From Kitasatospora setae KM-6054 (GTDB lineage: Bacteria; Actinomycetota; Actinomycetes; Streptomycetales; Streptomycetaceae): a stretch of 64,000 bases of DNA. Location of the stretch: contig NC_016109.1 in the NCBI RefSeq assembly GCF_000269985.1, forward strand, positions 7,343,001 through 7,407,000. Direction: 5' to 3'. The notes beneath the pieces are model-generated. The model was not told the DNA's origin. It worked only from the letters and a program-made list of their open reading frames with translations, and made no database searches. The translations under genes were made by a program, and so were the position numbers. Within the stretch, counting starts at the first letter, position 1. Every line of letters begins with the position of its first letter. Shown piece by piece: positions 16,915 to 27,300 of the stretch.

Positions 16915-17445
16915 GTGAGTATCGGTCGGCGCGGTTGGTGGCGCATCGGCATCGCGGCAGCGTTGTGCGTGGCCGGGACCGGAACGGCGGCGGTGGCGTC
17001 CGGCGAGGCACCGGCGGGCGTGCGCCCGGCGGTCAGCGCGGACGAGCAGCGCGCCCCGAACAGCGAGGACGGCCTGCAAGTGGTGAGCGTCTCGGTGGAC
17101 CGCACCAAGGTCCGCGGCCTCACCGTGGTGCGGGCCCTGCTCGCCAACCTCGGCCCGAACCCGGTCACCGACCGCTTCACCGCCACCGTGCGACTGCCCA
17201 AGGGCGTCACGGTGGAAGGGCGGATCTTCCCGGACGACTGCCGACTGGACGACCGCGGACGTGAATTGACCTGCCGGTTCCGCAAGGGCCTGGGGCTGCG
17301 CCGCACGGCGACGGTACTCGTCCCGCTGCGGGTCGCCGACGACGTGCGCCCCGGGCAGCGGCTCGCCGGCACGGTCTCGCTACAGGACCCGGACCACCCC
17401 ACCCGGAGCGCCCCGACCCGGGCCTACACCATCGACGTCCAGTAG
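16915..17445 (+). CDS. Secreted protein with DUF11/CARDB-like domain
   Basis: A 176-residue protein with a Sec signal peptide: GRRGWWRIGIAAALCVAGTG, then cleavage after about AAVASG. GTG 16915 follows a GGGAGGTG ribosome site. The mature part has a single beta-sandwich resembling DUF11/CARDB domains (VVRALLANLGPNPVTDRFTATVRLP, given in part; then DDCRLDDRGRELTCRF, whose two Cys could form a disulfide). No enzyme motif is visible. Function unknown. Confidence 0.7.
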   Translation: MSIGRRGWWRIGIAAALCVAGTGTAAVASGEAPAGVRPAVSADEQRAPNSEDGLQVVSVSVDRTKVRGLTVVRALLANLGPNPVTDRFTATVRLPKGVTVEGRIFPDDCRLDDRGRELTCRFRKGLGLRRTATVLVPLRVADDVRPGQRLAGTVSLQDPDHPTRSAPTRAYTIDVQ

Positions 17446-17546
17446 CCGATGAGCGGCAACCACCTTCGCAGACCGGGCAGTTGCGCCGTCCGATCGACGC
17501 CCCTGCCGATTCCCCCGCCCCCTCCTCGCCGGCCGATCGGAGCTCC

Positions 17547-18962
17547 GTGTCCCTGCCCCGCCGCCTAGCGCTGCTGTCGCTGCTGCTCGTCGCACCACTG
17601 CTGCCGGCGGTGCCGGCCGCCGCCGCGCCGCAGATCCAGCAGCGCAGCCTCACCCCGACCAGCGCCCTGCCGGACACGCCCGTCGCGGCGACGCTCTCGG
17701 TCGGCTCGCTGACGACCTGCGTCACCGTCGACGAACTCGGCGTCGGCGTCCGGGACGCCAACCAGCAGAACCTGGACTTCCCCGGCTCGGCCGGGCGCAC
17801 CCGGATCTGCCCCGGCGGCTACACCCTGACCACCGCCACCCGCAGCTTCCCGGCCGGGACGTACACCGAGTTCGGCTTCTACCGGATCGGCTCGACGTAC
17901 TACAACCTGCCGAGCAAGACCCTGACCGTCGCCGCGCCCACCGTCCGCCAGCTCGCCCTGGTGCCGACCAAGGCCGTCGCCGAGACCGAGGTGACCGGCA
18001 CCCTCGCGCTCAGCGCCACCTCCTGCCTGGCCGTCGACGAGGTCGGCATCGGCGTCCGGGACGCCGACCAGCAGAACCTGGACTTCCCCGGCACCGCGTC
18101 CAACGTCCAACTCTGCCCGCAGGGTTACGTGCTGACCACCGGCGCCCGGAGCTTCCCCGAGGGCAGCTACACCGAGTTCGGCTGGTACCGGATCGGCAGC
18201 GAGTACCACAACCTGCCCAGCAAGACCCTGACCGTCACCAAGGCCGTCACCCCGCCGATCCCGCCGATCCCCGCCGGGCAGCTGGTCTTCGACGAGAACT
18301 TCAGCAACCCGCCGCTGCTGGGCACCACGTGGGAGGACGACCGCACCAGCGCGTACCGGTACGGCAACCACAACCCGGACGACGACAAGCTGGACTGGCT
18401 CCAGCCCGGCGCGCTGAGCACCGCGAACGGCGCCAACACCTTCACCGCCACGCCCGGGGCCAACCGGCTGGAGAACGGCAAGCAGTCCTGGGACACCGGC
18501 CTGCTCACCACCGAGTACACCCAGCAGGGCTTCCAGGTCCGCCCCGGCGACTACGCGGAGGTCCGGCTCCAGCTGCCCAGCGGCTACGGCGCCTGGCCCG
18601 CGCTGTGGACCTGGAAGGACGGCGGCAACGAGATCGACTCCTTCGAGTACCACCCCGACAACCCGAACCTGCTGGAACTCTCCAACCGCATCAACAGCGC
18701 CGGCACCTACTACACCGACGCGGACGCGATCTACCCCGGCGCCTGGGTCAGCATCGGCGTCCACTACGGGGCCTACAACAACGACTGGTACATCAACCAC
18801 AAGCTGGTCTTCTCCGACCACACCGGCACCGGCCCGAACTGGAGCGCCTACCTGATCCTCAACCTGTCCGTCTGCGCGGGCTACTGGCACCCGTCGCCGG
18901 TCAACGACGACGCGATCACCGCGGCCGCGGACTACCTGCGGGTGTGGCGGCCCCAGGCCTGA
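17547..18962 (+). CDS. Secreted GH16-like (laminarinase fold) protein with duplicated N-terminal module
   Basis: A 471-residue exported protein. GTG 17547 with GGAG just upstream gives a clean signal peptide (LPRRLALLSLLLVAPLLPAV, cleavage after AAAA); an in-frame TTG at 17481 would add 22 residues. Two homologous modules of about 85 residues follow, each with a VDELGVGVRDANQQNLDFPG-type core, a paired Cys, then YTEFGFYRIGS and NLPSKTLTV. The C-terminal part is a concanavalin-like beta-sandwich with NEIDSFEY, which matches the GH16 catalytic pattern ExDxxE. WPALWTWKDGG and NWSAYLILNLSV support that fold. It may act on beta-glucans. A terminator hairpin follows. Confidence 0.78.
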   Translation: MSLPRRLALLSLLLVAPLLPAVPAAAAPQIQQRSLTPTSALPDTPVAATLSVGSLTTCVTVDELGVGVRDANQQNLDFPGSAGRTRICPGGYTLTTATRSFPAGTYTEFGFYRIGSTYYNLPSKTLTVAAPTVRQLALVPTKAVAETEVTGTLALSATSCLAVDEVGIGVRDADQQNLDFPGTASNVQLCPQGYVLTTGARSFPEGSYTEFGWYRIGSEYHNLPSKTLTVTKAVTPPIPPIPAGQLVFDENFSNPPLLGTTWEDDRTSAYRYGNHNPDDDKLDWLQPGALSTANGANTFTATPGANRLENGKQSWDTGLLTTEYTQQGFQVRPGDYAEVRLQLPSGYGAWPALWTWKDGGNEIDSFEYHPDNPNLLELSNRINSAGTYYTDADAIYPGAWVSIGVHYGAYNNDWYINHKLVFSDHTGTGPNWSAYLILNLSVCAGYWHPSPVNDDAITAAADYLRVWRPQA

Positions 18963-19025
18963 TCGCGCACGTAAGCACGTAAGCGCGCAAGCACGTAAGC
19001 GCGCAGGCACGCAGGCACGCAGCTC

Positions 19026-19073
19026 CCGGCGGGGCGGCACCCGGGCTCTGGCCCTTCGGTGCCGCCCCGCCGG
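19026..19073. terminator. Bidirectional hairpin between convergent genes
   Basis: A 15-bp perfect inverted repeat (CCGGCGGGGCGGCAC and its complement at 19059-19073) with an 18-nt loop lies between the GH16-like gene and the KAS III gene. Just upstream, 18966-19022 is a degenerate run of GCACGTAAGC / GCAGGCAC units. Confidence 0.88.
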
Positions 19074-19101
19074 CGTGTCACGGGGCCGGAGCGCCGGCGG
19101 G

Positions 19102-20235
19102 TCAGGGCAGTTCCACCACCTGCCCGGCGAAGCTCAGGCCCGCGCCGAAGCCCACCAGCAGGGCCAGCCCGCCGGGGCCGGCCGCGCCCTCGCTGAGCAG
19201 GCGTTCCAGCGCGAGCGGGACCGAGGCGGCGGAGGTGTTGCCGGTGTCGACCACGTCCCGGGCGACCGCGACGGAGGCCGGGAGCTTGAGCGCGTCCGCC
19301 GCAGCGTCGACGATGCGCAGGTTCGCCTGGTGCGGGACGAACGCCGCCAGGTCCTCCGGGGCCACCCCGGCCGCGGCCAGTGCCTCCCGGCCGACCCGGG
19401 GGACGGTCTCCACCGCCCAGCGGAACACCGCCGGGCCCTCCATCCGCAGCGTCGGCCACGGGGGCGGGTCGGCCGAGCGCAGGTCGCGCCAGCCGTGGGC
19501 GTGGGCGATCGCCCCCGGGCGGGAGCCGTCCGCGCCCCACACCACCGGGCCGATGCCCGGCCGGGCGGCCGGGCCGACGACCACCGCGCCCGCGCCGTCG
19601 CCGAACAGGAAGGCGGTGCCCCGGTCGGCCGGGTCGATCAGGTCGCTCATCCGCTCCGCGCCGACCACCACCACGTACCGGCTGTGCCCCGAGCGGACCA
19701 GGCCGTCGGCCAGGGCCAGTGCGTGGCAGAACCCCGCGCAGGCCGCGCCCAGGTCGACCGCGCCCGCGTGCGTCGCGCCCACCAGGTGGGCGACCCGGGG
19801 TGCGGCGGGCGGGGACTGCTCCAGGTGCGACATGGTGGCCAGCAGGAGGGTGTCCACGTTCTCCGGGGCCACCCCCGCGTGGGCGAGTGCCTTCACGGCC
19901 GCCGCCGCGGCCATCGTCACCAGGGACTCGTCCGGGCCGGCGAAACGGCGGGCGGCGATGCCCGAGCGGCGCCGGATCCACTCGTCGCTGGAGTCGATCG
20001 GCCCCGCCACCTCCTCGTTCCCGACCACCCGGGTGGGCCGGTAGCCGCCCACCCCCAGGATCCGCGCCCCCGCGACCGGCGCGGCCGCGCGCAGCACGCC
20101 GGGAGCCCGCAGCGTGCCGGGATCGTCCGCCGGGCCGTCCGCGGGGTCGTCCGCCAGGTCGTTCGCGAGGTCGTTCGCCGTACCGGGGGCCCCCACCGGT
20201 TCCGTTGTCGTCGTCACGTCGGCGGCCGTGCTCAT
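19102..20235 (-). CDS. Beta-ketoacyl-ACP synthase III-like enzyme with repeat-rich N-terminal tail
   Basis: A 377-residue thiolase-fold condensing enzyme with the FabH triad: Cys166 in DLGAACAGF, His302 in VPHQAN and Asn333 in GNTSAAS. The first 50 or so residues are a disordered Asp/Pro/Ala tail made from a 12-bp DNA repeat (20121-20180, five copies), absent from normal FabH. Its stop and the ligase start are arranged in one operon with the fatty acyl-AMP ligase and Ccr: its ATG overlaps the ligase stop by 4 bp. In clusters such as reveromycin, a KAS III with these partners elongates an activated fatty acid by two carbons to feed a Ccr. I infer the same role. KS nucleophile present, so it should be active. 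Confidence 0.88.
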   Translation of the reverse strand: MSTAADVTTTTEPVGAPGTANDLANDLADDPADGPADDPGTLRAPGVLRAAAPVAGARILGVGGYRPTRVVGNEEVAGPIDSSDEWIRRRSGIAARRFAGPDESLVTMAAAAAVKALAHAGVAPENVDTLLLATMSHLEQSPPAAPRVAHLVGATHAGAVDLGAACAGFCHALALADGLVRSGHSRYVVVVGAERMSDLIDPADRGTAFLFGDGAGAVVVGPAARPGIGPVVWGADGSRPGAIAHAHGWRDLRSADPPPWPTLRMEGPAVFRWAVETVPRVGREALAAAGVAPEDLAAFVPHQANLRIVDAAADALKLPASVAVARDVVDTGNTSAASVPLALERLLSEGAAGPGGLALLVGFGAGLSFAGQVVELP

Positions 20236-22199
20236 CGTCCCGCCTCCACCCGTTCGCGCGGCGCGACCGCCTGGGCCGAGCCGAACTCGCCGTCCAGGTA
20301 GCGCCGCAGGGTCTCCCGGCGCTGCACCTTGCCGCTGGAGGTCTTCGGCAGCGAGCCCCGGCGGACCAGCAGGATCTCGTCCGCCTCCAGCCGCTGGTTC
20401 TCGTGCACGGCCCGGCGGATCCGCTCGCGCAGCAGCTCGCCGCCGCCGCGCAGGGTCCGCCCGTCCGCCTCGACCACCAGGACCAGGCGTTCGCTGGTGC
20501 CGTCGTCGGCGGAGAACGCCGCCGCGCAGTTCGGGTGCAGGCCCGGGTCGGCGCTCTCCGCGGAGAGTTCGATGTCCTGCGGGTAGAAGTTGCGGCCCTG
20601 CCGGATCACCACGTCCTTGATCCGGCCGGTGACGAACAGCTCGCCGTCGGCCAGGAAGCCCAGGTCACCCGTGCGCAGCCAGCTCCGCTGCTCGGTACGG
20701 TCGCTGCGGCGGGCCCGGAAGGTCTCCTCGGACTCCTCCGGGCGGCCGTGGTAGCCGGACGCGACGCACGGGCCGCTCACCCAGATCTCGCCGACCCGCC
20801 CCTCCGGCCGGGTGGTGCGCTCCACCGGGTCGACGATCCGCACCAGGCTGTCGCCGACCACCGCGCCGCAGCCCACCGCCGGCAGCACCCCGGGGGCGTC
20901 GGAGCGCGGCACCCGCACCGCCCGGCCCGCCCGCAGCTCCTCCGCGGACAGCCAGAGCACCGTCGGCACCCGGTCCTCCGGACTGCCGGTCGCCTTCAGG
21001 GTGTTCTCCGCCAGCCCGTACCCCGGGCACATCGCCTCCGGCCGGAACCCCGCCGGGGCCAGCGCCTCGGTGAACGCCCGCACCGTCTGCCAGCGCACCG
21101 GCTCCGCGCCGTTCGCCGCCACCCGCCAGGACGACAGGTCGAGCCCGGACGGCAGCCCCTCCTCGCCGACCGCCCGCACGCACAGCTCGTACGCGAAGCT
21201 GGGCGCCGCCGCGTGCGTCCCGCCGAACCGGGAGACCGCCTCCAGCCAGCGGGCCGGCCGCCGGATGAACGCGTCCGGCGCCATCAGGTACGACGGGATG
21301 CCCGCCCACAGCGGCAGCACGACGCCGAACAGCATCCCCATGTCGTGGAAGAGCGGCAGCCAGTTCACCACCCGGGCGTCGCCCCGGCACGGCCACAGCC
21401 GGTCCGTCTCGTCCACGTTGGCACCGAAGTTGGCGTGCGTGACCCGCACGCCCTTCGGCGTCCCCGTCGACCCGGAGGTGTACTGCAGCAGCGCCAGCTC
21501 CTCGGACCCGATCGGCCGCGGCCGCCAACCCGCCACCGCCGCCGGGTCGGTGAGCTCGGCCTCGGCCGCCAGCGTCTCGGGGTCGTGCAGGGTCAGCCCC
21601 GCCAGCTCGGGCAGCGCGCCGAACCGCTCCAGCAGGTCCCGCCGCACCTCCGGGGTGGTCAGCACCACGGTGGTGCCGGCGTCGTCCGCGATCGCCCGCA
21701 GTCGCGCCAACCCGCGAGCCCGGGACGGTACTTGCACCGGGGCCGCGGCAACTCCCGCGTACATGCAGCCCAGCAGGTCCGAGACGAACCCCAGCCCGGA
21801 CGGGTGCAGCAGCAGCACGCTGCGCCCGGCCAGCCGCAGGGCCGTCAGCCGTGCCGCCACCGCCCGCGCCCTGGCGTCCAGTTGGCGGTAGGTCAGGGTC
21901 TCGGCGACCTCCTCGCCGTTGTGCAGGAAGGCGTACGCCAGCTCGTCGGGCTGCTCGACGGCGCGCCGGGCCAGCACGTCCGGCAGGCTCGGCAGCGCGC
22001 CGGGCCGTCCGTCGGACGCTGCGGCGGGTGTCGCGGCGGGTGTCGTCGCGGATGTCGTGGCGGATGTCGTGGCGGGCGTTCCGTCGGACGCTGCGGCGGG
22101 CGTCGTGTCGGGCGCCGTGTCGGGCGTCGCGTCGAATGGGCCGTCCGGCAGGGCGTTCGGCAGTGCGTGCGGCGCGGTGCCGGGAACGCGATCGGTCAT
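20232..22199 (-). CDS. Fatty acyl-AMP ligase (FAAL/FadD32-like)
   Basis: A 655-residue ANL enzyme. Motifs include YTSGSTGTPKGV (P-loop), FHDMGMLFGVVLPLW, YGLAENTLKATG and TGDLGFLADGELFVTGRIKD (given in part), with the C-terminal Lys in KTSSGKVQRRETL. The order and the FHDMG motif fit the FAAL group, which load acyl-AMP onto carrier proteins. Residues about 15-60 are a low-complexity Ala/Thr/Pro tail encoded by nine 12-bp repeats (22024-22131). ATG 22199 is preferred to ATG 22208 because GAGG then sits at a proper distance. Coupled by ATGA to the KAS III gene. Inferred job: activate the fatty acid that becomes the side chain of an alkylmalonyl extender. Confidence 0.88.
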   Translation of the reverse strand: MTDRVPGTAPHALPNALPDGPFDATPDTAPDTTPAAASDGTPATTSATTSATTPAATPAAASDGRPGALPSLPDVLARRAVEQPDELAYAFLHNGEEVAETLTYRQLDARARAVAARLTALRLAGRSVLLLHPSGLGFVSDLLGCMYAGVAAAPVQVPSRARGLARLRAIADDAGTTVVLTTPEVRRDLLERFGALPELAGLTLHDPETLAAEAELTDPAAVAGWRPRPIGSEELALLQYTSGSTGTPKGVRVTHANFGANVDETDRLWPCRGDARVVNWLPLFHDMGMLFGVVLPLWAGIPSYLMAPDAFIRRPARWLEAVSRFGGTHAAAPSFAYELCVRAVGEEGLPSGLDLSSWRVAANGAEPVRWQTVRAFTEALAPAGFRPEAMCPGYGLAENTLKATGSPEDRVPTVLWLSAEELRAGRAVRVPRSDAPGVLPAVGCGAVVGDSLVRIVDPVERTTRPEGRVGEIWVSGPCVASGYHGRPEESEETFRARRSDRTEQRSWLRTGDLGFLADGELFVTGRIKDVVIRQGRNFYPQDIELSAESADPGLHPNCAAAFSADDGTSERLVLVVEADGRTLRGGGELLRERIRRAVHENQRLEADEILLVRRGSLPKTSSGKVQRRETLRRYLDGEFGSAQAVAPRERVEAGR

Positions 22200-22482
22200 G
22201 GCAGGCATCCTCGTTCGCTGTGGGCCGGGCGGGTCCGACGGCCTGGGTCGGGCCGCGGTCAGGTGCGCCGGGAGACGGGTCGGGCCGGGGAGCTGGGCCG
22301 GGCCGTGGGGCCGGACCGGCCATGGGGTCGGGCTGGGCCGGGCCGTGGGGCTGGGGGAGCGCGGTCGTCGCGACGCGCCCGCCGGGTCACCGTCCGGCGG
22401 CCGGTGGGCCGGGTGCGGCGGGCGCGGCGGCGTGGCGGGCGCGTCGGAGGGGGCGGGTGGGTCGGGCGCGTCGGGCGCCTGG
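22200..22482. other. Intergenic spacer within the extender-unit operon
   Basis: 283 bp between the Ccr stop and the ligase start. It is extremely G-rich on the + strand with imperfect GGGCCGGGCCGTGGGG-like repeats and may form G-quadruplex-type structure. I find no convincing gene or promoter. Confidence 0.5.
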
Positions 22483-23832
22483 TCAGCCGGCCAGGGCGGG
22501 GACGCGGTCCTCGGCCAGCGGGCGCAGCCAGTCCTCGCCGAGCCGGGCCCGGGTGGCCGGGTCGGTGACGCCGAGCCCGGGCTGGTCGGCCAGGCAGAGC
22601 ACGCCGATCTTGCCGGTGTGCTGGTTGTTCTGGACGAGCCGGGCGGCCTCGCCGACCTCCGCCAGCGGGTACGTCCGGGACACCACCGGGGCGAGCAGCC
22701 CCAGCTTGTACAGCCGCATCATCTCGGCGGCCTCGCCCAGGTTCATGCCGTGGCTGCCGACGATCCGCTTCAGGTTCATCCAGAAGTACCGGTTGTCGAA
22801 GGTGTGTTGGTAGCCGGTGCTGGAACCGCAGGTCACCACGGTGCCGCCGCGCCGGGCCACGATCACCGAGATGCCGAAGGTGGCCTTCCCGACGTGGTCG
22901 AACACGATGTGCGGGTCCTCGCCGACCTGCGAGCGGATCGCCCGGCCCAGGCGCTTGGCCAACTCCACCGTCTCCTGGGGGGATTCGGGCGCCTTGCCGA
23001 TGCCGATCTCCTCCCGGTTGATCACCACGTCGCAGCCCAGCCGGCGGACCAGCTCGGCCTTCCGCTCGGAGTTGACCACCCCGACCGGGATGCCGCCGCC
23101 GTTCTTCACCAACTGCACGGCGAACGCGCCCAGTCCGCCGCTGGCGCCCCAGATCAGCACGATGTCGCCCTGCTTGATCCTGGCGCCCTTCTCGCTGACC
23201 AGCATCCGGTAGGCGGTGCCGCCGCAGAGCGGGATGCTGGCGGTCTCCTCCCAGGTCAAGTGCGGCGGCTTGGCGATCAGTTGGCTGGCCCGCACCACCG
23301 TGTAGTGGGCCAGGCCGCCGAAGTTCGTCTCGTACCCCCAGGCTTTCTGGTCGGCGCCCAGCATGCCGTCCGTGTGGGTCACCGGGTCCTGGTCGTCCAC
23401 CACCGCGGTGCTCACCGCGACGTGGTCGCCGACCTGCCAGCGCCGCACTCCCGCGCCGGTGCGCACGATCACGCCCGCCGCGTCCGAACCGATCACCTGG
23501 TGCGGCTGGTCGTGCCGGGCCTGCCAGCCGCCGGAGCGGGCGTACCGGCGCAGCGCGTCGAACGTCGACACCGGCTCGAAGGTCGCCGACCACACGGTGT
23601 TGTAGTTCACCGAACTGGCCATCACGGCCACCAGGACCTCGTCCGGGGCGAGTTCGGGCAACGGCACCCGGCCCACGTGGAGGGAGCGGCGGACGTCCTT
23701 GTCCGCAACACCGTGAAACATTTCGACATCTTGCCGAAGCAAATGTGCTGCGGTGTAATCTTTCGGCAATGGAAGACGCGACAACTCCTCGGGCGGAGCG
23801 TCTCGCAGTACTGCCTCGGTCAACTCGTCCAT
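22483..23832 (-). CDS. ccr: Crotonyl-CoA carboxylase/reductase family enzyme
   Basis: A 449-residue medium-chain dehydrogenase of normal Ccr length. The start is ATG 23832, 7 nt after GGAGGG; ATG 23838 is too close to that site. Ccr hallmarks are SVNYNTVWSATFEP (Asn of the CO2 pocket), QKAWGYETNFGG (Phe/Glu region), the NADPH motif IWGASGGLGAFA and KRIVGSHGMN (His). It reductively carboxylates 2-enoyl-CoA or ACP to an alkylmalonyl thioester. It lies divergent from the PKS genes and upstream of ligase and KAS III, the reveromycin-like RevT/RevS/RevR set. It therefore probably handles a longer enoyl chain than crotonyl (inference). Confidence 0.93.
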   Translation of the reverse strand: MDELTEAVLRDAPPEELSRLPLPKDYTAAHLLRQDVEMFHGVADKDVRRSLHVGRVPLPELAPDEVLVAVMASSVNYNTVWSATFEPVSTFDALRRYARSGGWQARHDQPHQVIGSDAAGVIVRTGAGVRRWQVGDHVAVSTAVVDDQDPVTHTDGMLGADQKAWGYETNFGGLAHYTVVRASQLIAKPPHLTWEETASIPLCGGTAYRMLVSEKGARIKQGDIVLIWGASGGLGAFAVQLVKNGGGIPVGVVNSERKAELVRRLGCDVVINREEIGIGKAPESPQETVELAKRLGRAIRSQVGEDPHIVFDHVGKATFGISVIVARRGGTVVTCGSSTGYQHTFDNRYFWMNLKRIVGSHGMNLGEAAEMMRLYKLGLLAPVVSRTYPLAEVGEAARLVQNNQHTGKIGVLCLADQPGLGVTDPATRARLGEDWLRPLAEDRVPALAG

Positions 23833-24316
23833 CTGCATTCCCTCCGCCGCCGGGGGCGGCAATCAGGCAGGTCGGAAAGGCCGTCATCGACGCTACGTGA
23901 GCGCCCTGGCGGCTGAGAACCCCTAACGCTCCAGGGGGTGCGATGTGCGGCAAAGCCGCAGGTGGGAGCGGTGGAATCGGGGTCATGACAGCGGACTGGG
24001 GGCGGGTTCCGGGGTTCGCCGGGGTGCGGAAATAGGGGTGGACCGGAATTGTCCGAGCTGCGGATACTTCACAGGACGTGCACCGCCCCGGACGACTCGG
24101 AAGCGGAATTCACGTCAGGTGTCGGTGAACCGGCGCGGAGGGGCGGCGAATTGCCGTTCCGTCGCCCTCCGGGGCGCCGGCCCACCGCTGTCCGACTGCT
24201 CGGCAACCGCCCCGGCAGTCCCATCCGCAACTGCCTTCGCAGCCGCTTCCGCAGCCGCTTCCGCGACCGCTTCGGGGTCGCTTCCGCGCCGCTTTCGAAA
24301 GGGTGTCACCGCCACC
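23833..24316. promoter_or_regulatory. Divergent promoter region of ccr and the PKS operon
   Basis: 484 bp without a gene. It contains the inverted repeat CCCCT-N8-AGGGG (23920-23937) and a small hairpin TGCGGC-AAA-GCCGCA just after it (about 23944-23958). The first resembles sites bound by LuxR-type cluster activators and could serve the LAL protein encoded at 49764-52856. The pks1 ATG is preceded by GAAAGGG at a long 12-nt spacing. No certain -10/-35 pair. Confidence 0.5.
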
Positions 24317-27300
24317 ATGACGAGCCAGGGACAGTCCGCCGCCGACGCGCACCCCCACGACCCGGCGGCCGAGGTGCCGGCCGGCGCGGTCGCCGTGGTC
24401 GGACTGGCCTGCCGGCTGCCCGGAGCGCCCGACCCCGAGGCGTTCTGGGCGCTGCTGGCCGAGGGCCGCACCGCGATCGGGCAGCCGCCCGCGCACCGCG
24501 GACTGGACCCGGAGCTGCCCCCGGCCGGCTACCTGGAGCGGGTCGACGGCCTCGACGCCGAGTTCTTCGGCCTCTCGCCGCGCGAGGCCGCCGAGGCCGA
24601 CCCGCAGCAGCGGCTGCTGCTCGAACTCGGCTGGGAGGCCCTGGAGCACGCCGGGATCGTCCCCGCCGCCCTGCACGGCACCCGCACCGGCGTGTACGTC
24701 GGCGCGATGGCCCACGACTACCGGCTGCTGCGGCACGCCGCCGAGGCGCCGCCGCTCGGTCGGCACACCCTCACCGGGCTCAACCACGGCCTGCTCGCCA
24801 ACCGGATCTCCTACACCCTCGGCCTGCACGGCCCCAGCCTCACCCTCGACACCGCCCAGTCCTCCGCGCTGACCGCCCTGCACCTGGCCCACCGCGCCGT
24901 CCGCGACGGCGACTGCGAACTCGCCCTGGCCGGCGGCGTCAACCTGATCCTCAGCAGCCGCAGCACCGACGAGGCACGGCAGTTCGGCGGCCTCTCGCCC
25001 GACGGCCGGATCCGCCCGCTGGACGCCCGCGCCAACGGCTACGCCCGTGGCGAGGGCGCCGGACTGGTGGTGCTCAAGCGGCTCGACCGGGCCCGCGCCG
25101 ACGGCGACCGGGTGCTCGCCGTGATCCTCGCCAGCGAGGCCAACCACGGCGGCGCCGCCGCCGGCCTCACCGTCCCCGACGCCGACGCCCAACGGGCGCT
25201 GCTGGAGCGGACGCTGGAGCGCGCCGGGCGCCGCCCCGAGCAGGTCCAGTACGCCGAACTGCACGGCACCGGCACCCCCGTCGGCGACCCGGTCGAGGCC
25301 GCCGCCCTCGGCGCCGTGCACGGCCACCGGCCCGCCGACGCGCCGCTGCTGGTCGGCTCGGCCAAGGCCAACACCGGCCACCTGGAAGGCGCGGCCGGCA
25401 TCGTCGGCTTCCTGAAGGCCGTCCTCGCCCTCGCCCACCGGCAGATCCCGGCCACCCCGCACCACGAACAGCCCAACCCCGCCATCGACTTCGCCCGCCT
25501 CGGCCTGCGCGTCCCGGACACCCTGCGCCCCTGGCCCGCCCCCGACCGCGAACTGCTGGCCTCCGTCAGCTCCTTCGGCATGGGCGGCGCCAACTGCCAC
25601 GTCCTGCTGGCCGGAGCCGACGAGGTGCCGTTCCCGGCGGAGGCGGAAGCCGGGGGAACGACCCCGGCAGCGGGCGAGACCGCGGGAACGGCCCCGGCCA
25701 CGGGCGAGACCGGGGGAACGGCGGCCGCGCACACCGTGCTCACCCTCTCGGCCCGCACCCCCGAGGCGCTGCGCGACCAGGCCGGGCGGCTCGCCGACCA
25801 CCTCGACGCCCACCCCGGCCTCACCGGACCGGCCGTCGCGGCCGCCCTCGCCACCACCCGCACCCACTTCCGCCACCGGGCCGCGCTGCCCGTCACGGGA
25901 ACGGACCGGCGGGACGACCTGGTCGCCGAACTGCGCAAGCTGGCGGACGGAGCGCCCGGTGCCGACACCGTGACCGGCCGCGCGGCGGAGCCCGGACGGC
26001 TCGCCCTGCTGTTCTCCGGCCAGGGCAGCCAGCGGGCCGGCGCCGGGCGCGAACTGTACGCCGCGCTGCCGGAGTTCGCCGCCGCGCTGGACGACACCCT
26101 CGCCGCACTGGACCCGCACCTCGACCGGCCGCTGCGCGACCTGCTGTTCGCCGCCCCGGGCAGCCCCGAAGCCACCCTGCTCGACCGCACCGAGTACACC
26201 CAGCCCGCGCTGTTCGCCTGGTCCACCGCCCTGCACCGGACGCTGCGACAGCACGGCGCGGAAGCCGAGTTCGTCCTCGGCCACTCCGTCGGCGCGCTCG
26301 CCGCCGCGCACGCCGCCGACGTCCTCACCCTGCCCGACGCCGCCCGCCTGGTCGCCGCCCGCGGCCGGCTCATGCAGACCGCCCGGACCGGCGGCCTGAT
26401 GGTCGCCGTCCAGGCCACCGCCGACGAGGTCGCCCCGCTGCTCGCCGAGTACGGCGACCGGGTCGCGCTGGCCGCCGACAACGGCCCCGACGCGGTGGTG
26501 CTCTCCGGCGACGCCGGACCGGTCGCCGAACTGGCCGCCCGGTTCACCGAACTCGGCTGCCGCACCCGGACGTTGACCGTCAGCCACGCCTTCCACTCCG
26601 CGCACATGGACAGCGCCGTCGACGAGTTCCGGCGGATCGCCGCCGGACTGCGCTACCGCGCCCCCCGGCTCACCGTGGTCTCCGACCTCACCGGCGCGGT
26701 CGCCACCGCCGAGGAACTGGCCTCGGCCGACTACTGGGCCGCCCACCTGCGCCGACCCGTCCGGTTCCGGCAGGGCGTCCGCACACTGGCCGAACTCGGT
26801 GCCACCGCCTGGGCCGAACTCGGCCCCGGCCAGGTGCTGGCCTCGCTCGCCAAGCAGAACCTGGCCGACCGGGCCGGCGCGAAGCCGGCGGTGGTGCCGG
26901 TGCTGCGCGGCGGCGACCGGCCCGAGCCGCTCGGCTTCCTCCGGGCGGTCGGCGAACTGCACGTGAGCGGCGTCGAGTTGGCCTGGGAGCGGGTGCACGG
27001 CGGCCGGGTCAGGCTGCCGCTGCCCGGCTACCCGTTCCAGCGCGAGCCGCACTGGTTCGGCGAACTCGCCGACGGGAAAGACCGGTTCGCCGATCGCCCG
27101 GAGGGCGTGTCGGACCCGCGCGAGCCCCAGTCGGACCGGCAGGCCCGGCAGGCCCAGCCGACCCATTCGACCCAGTCGGCCCAGTCGGCCCGACCCGAGC
27201 GGTCTGCTCCGGTGGCGGGCGCGCGGAAGCTCGGGCTGCCGCAGGTGCTCGACGTCCTGGCCGCCGTGCTCGGCCACCGCAGTGCCGAACGCCTCGACCC

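Noticed and set aside
22259..23986. A 575-codon alternative frame over ccr
   Set aside because: Its sequence is Arg/Gly-rich noise; the Ccr frame has every family motif.
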